Shown: positions 6,685-6,891 of the stretch, in pieces | Layout: every line of letters begins with the position of its first letter | Position numbering within the stretch: the stretch's first letter is position 1 | DNA from: an uncultured Collinsella sp. | GTDB taxonomy: Bacteria; Actinomycetota; Coriobacteriia; Coriobacteriales; Coriobacteriaceae | Length of the DNA stretch: 6,891 bases | NCBI GenBank assembly: GCA_900550815.1 | Contig: URTW01000106.1 | Span: 1-6,891 of the forward strand | Reading direction: 5' to 3' | The notes under the pieces: generated by a model | What the model was told of the DNA's origin: nothing | Seen by the model: only the letters and a program-made list of their open reading frames with translations | The model's database searches: none | Translations under genes and position numbers: made by a program

Positions 6685-6749
6685 ATTCCAAAAAATCAGC
6701 CAAGTATCTAGGCGCCAAGACGCCACCCAGACGGCGAGCAAGTCACCCA

Positions 6750-6849
6750 AGGACCTGGCCGGGCGAGGCGGGTAAGTTTTTCGTAGATTCCGCACGAGCC
6801 GGAAAGCACTTAATGTGCTTTCCGAGCGAGCCCAGGACCTGACCGAGCG
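6750..6849 (+). repeat. Imperfect 16-base direct repeat, two copies flanking the hairpin
   Basis: The copies at 6750-6765 and 6834-6849 share 14 of 16 bases (consensus AGGACCTGRCCGRGCG) and are offset by 84 bases, one on each side of the hairpin at 6800-6824. The similarity is modest and the region is GC-rich, so chance cannot be excluded; shared surrounding GCGAGC blocks make a real duplicated unit somewhat more likely. Confidence 0.35.
6800..6824. repeat. Perfect 10-bp inverted repeat with 5-base loop
   Basis: CGGAAAGCAC (6800-6809) and GTGCTTTCCG (6815-6824) are exact reverse complements around TTAAT. Neither strand has a following T-run, so a simple terminator is unlikely. It could be an RNA hairpin, a protein-binding site, or part of a dispersed repeat. 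Confidence 0.6.
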
Positions 6850-6891
6850 GAAACCTTGCGCCTGGCCTTCGGCGGAGCGTGCCGGATGGTG

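Larger units (their letters stand above)
6685..6891. other. Intergenic stretch with no recognisable gene up to the right edge
   Basis: I see no supported coding frame here. One minus-strand frame stays open from the window edge to a TAG at about 6622, but it has no credible start, is Arg/Ser/Leu-rich low-information sequence, and runs through the hairpin behind polA. The stretch is GC-rich and holds a perfect short hairpin (6800-6824) and an imperfect direct repeat (6750-6765 and 6834-6849). It may be a dispersed intergenic repeat or the leader or tail of a gene outside the window. Confidence 0.5.

Overview
The window looks like ordinary chromosomal DNA from a high-GC Gram-positive bacterium. 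Strong purine-rich Shine-Dalgarno sites, heavy G/C use at third codon positions and the protein types suggest Actinomycetota, most likely a Coriobacteriia gut lineage such as Collinsella. That placement comes from general resemblance, not from a database search.

Layout, left to right. (1) Positions 1-679, minus strand: the N-terminal half of thiC (thiamine pyrimidine synthesis), running off the left edge. Its leader at 684-778 is a TPP riboswitch whose closing P1 helix abuts the Shine-Dalgarno site, and a -10 box lies just upstream at 795-800. (2) Positions 851-1207, plus strand: a small single-pass membrane protein of unknown function. It ends at an amber codon, yet the same frame stays open and coding-like for 52 more codons, to 1366, which suggests one gene of about 170 codons cut by a nonsense change. 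(3) Positions 1390-2199, minus: yaaA (peroxide-stress / iron-protection family). (4) Positions 2303-3700, minus: an M18 metallo-aminopeptidase (apeA type). Between apeA and yaaA lies an 18-bp-arm hairpin followed by a T-run, only a few bases before the yaaA Shine-Dalgarno site. (5) Positions 3701-3866: the divergent apeA/polA intergenic region, with a perfect 10-bp inverted repeat that brackets an extended -10 box for apeA. (6) Positions 3867-6617, plus: complete polA (DNA polymerase I, 916 aa) with intact 5'-nuclease and polymerase domains and a degenerate 3'-5' exonuclease domain. (7) Positions 6618-6891: no gene seen. This stretch holds a hairpin behind polA, a second perfect 10-bp hairpin and a diverged direct repeat.

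The genes do not form one pathway. They are housekeeping functions: vitamin B1 synthesis under TPP feedback, peptide turnover, oxidative-stress protection, and DNA repair/replication. yaaA and apeA may share transcripts, and yaaA and polA both bear on surviving DNA damage, but nothing here ties them into one system. I found no mobile element, CRISPR array, toxin-antitoxin pair, phage gene, rRNA or tRNA, and no clearly new multi-gene system. The points worth a second look are regulatory (the three non-coding structures) and the amber-split membrane gene.
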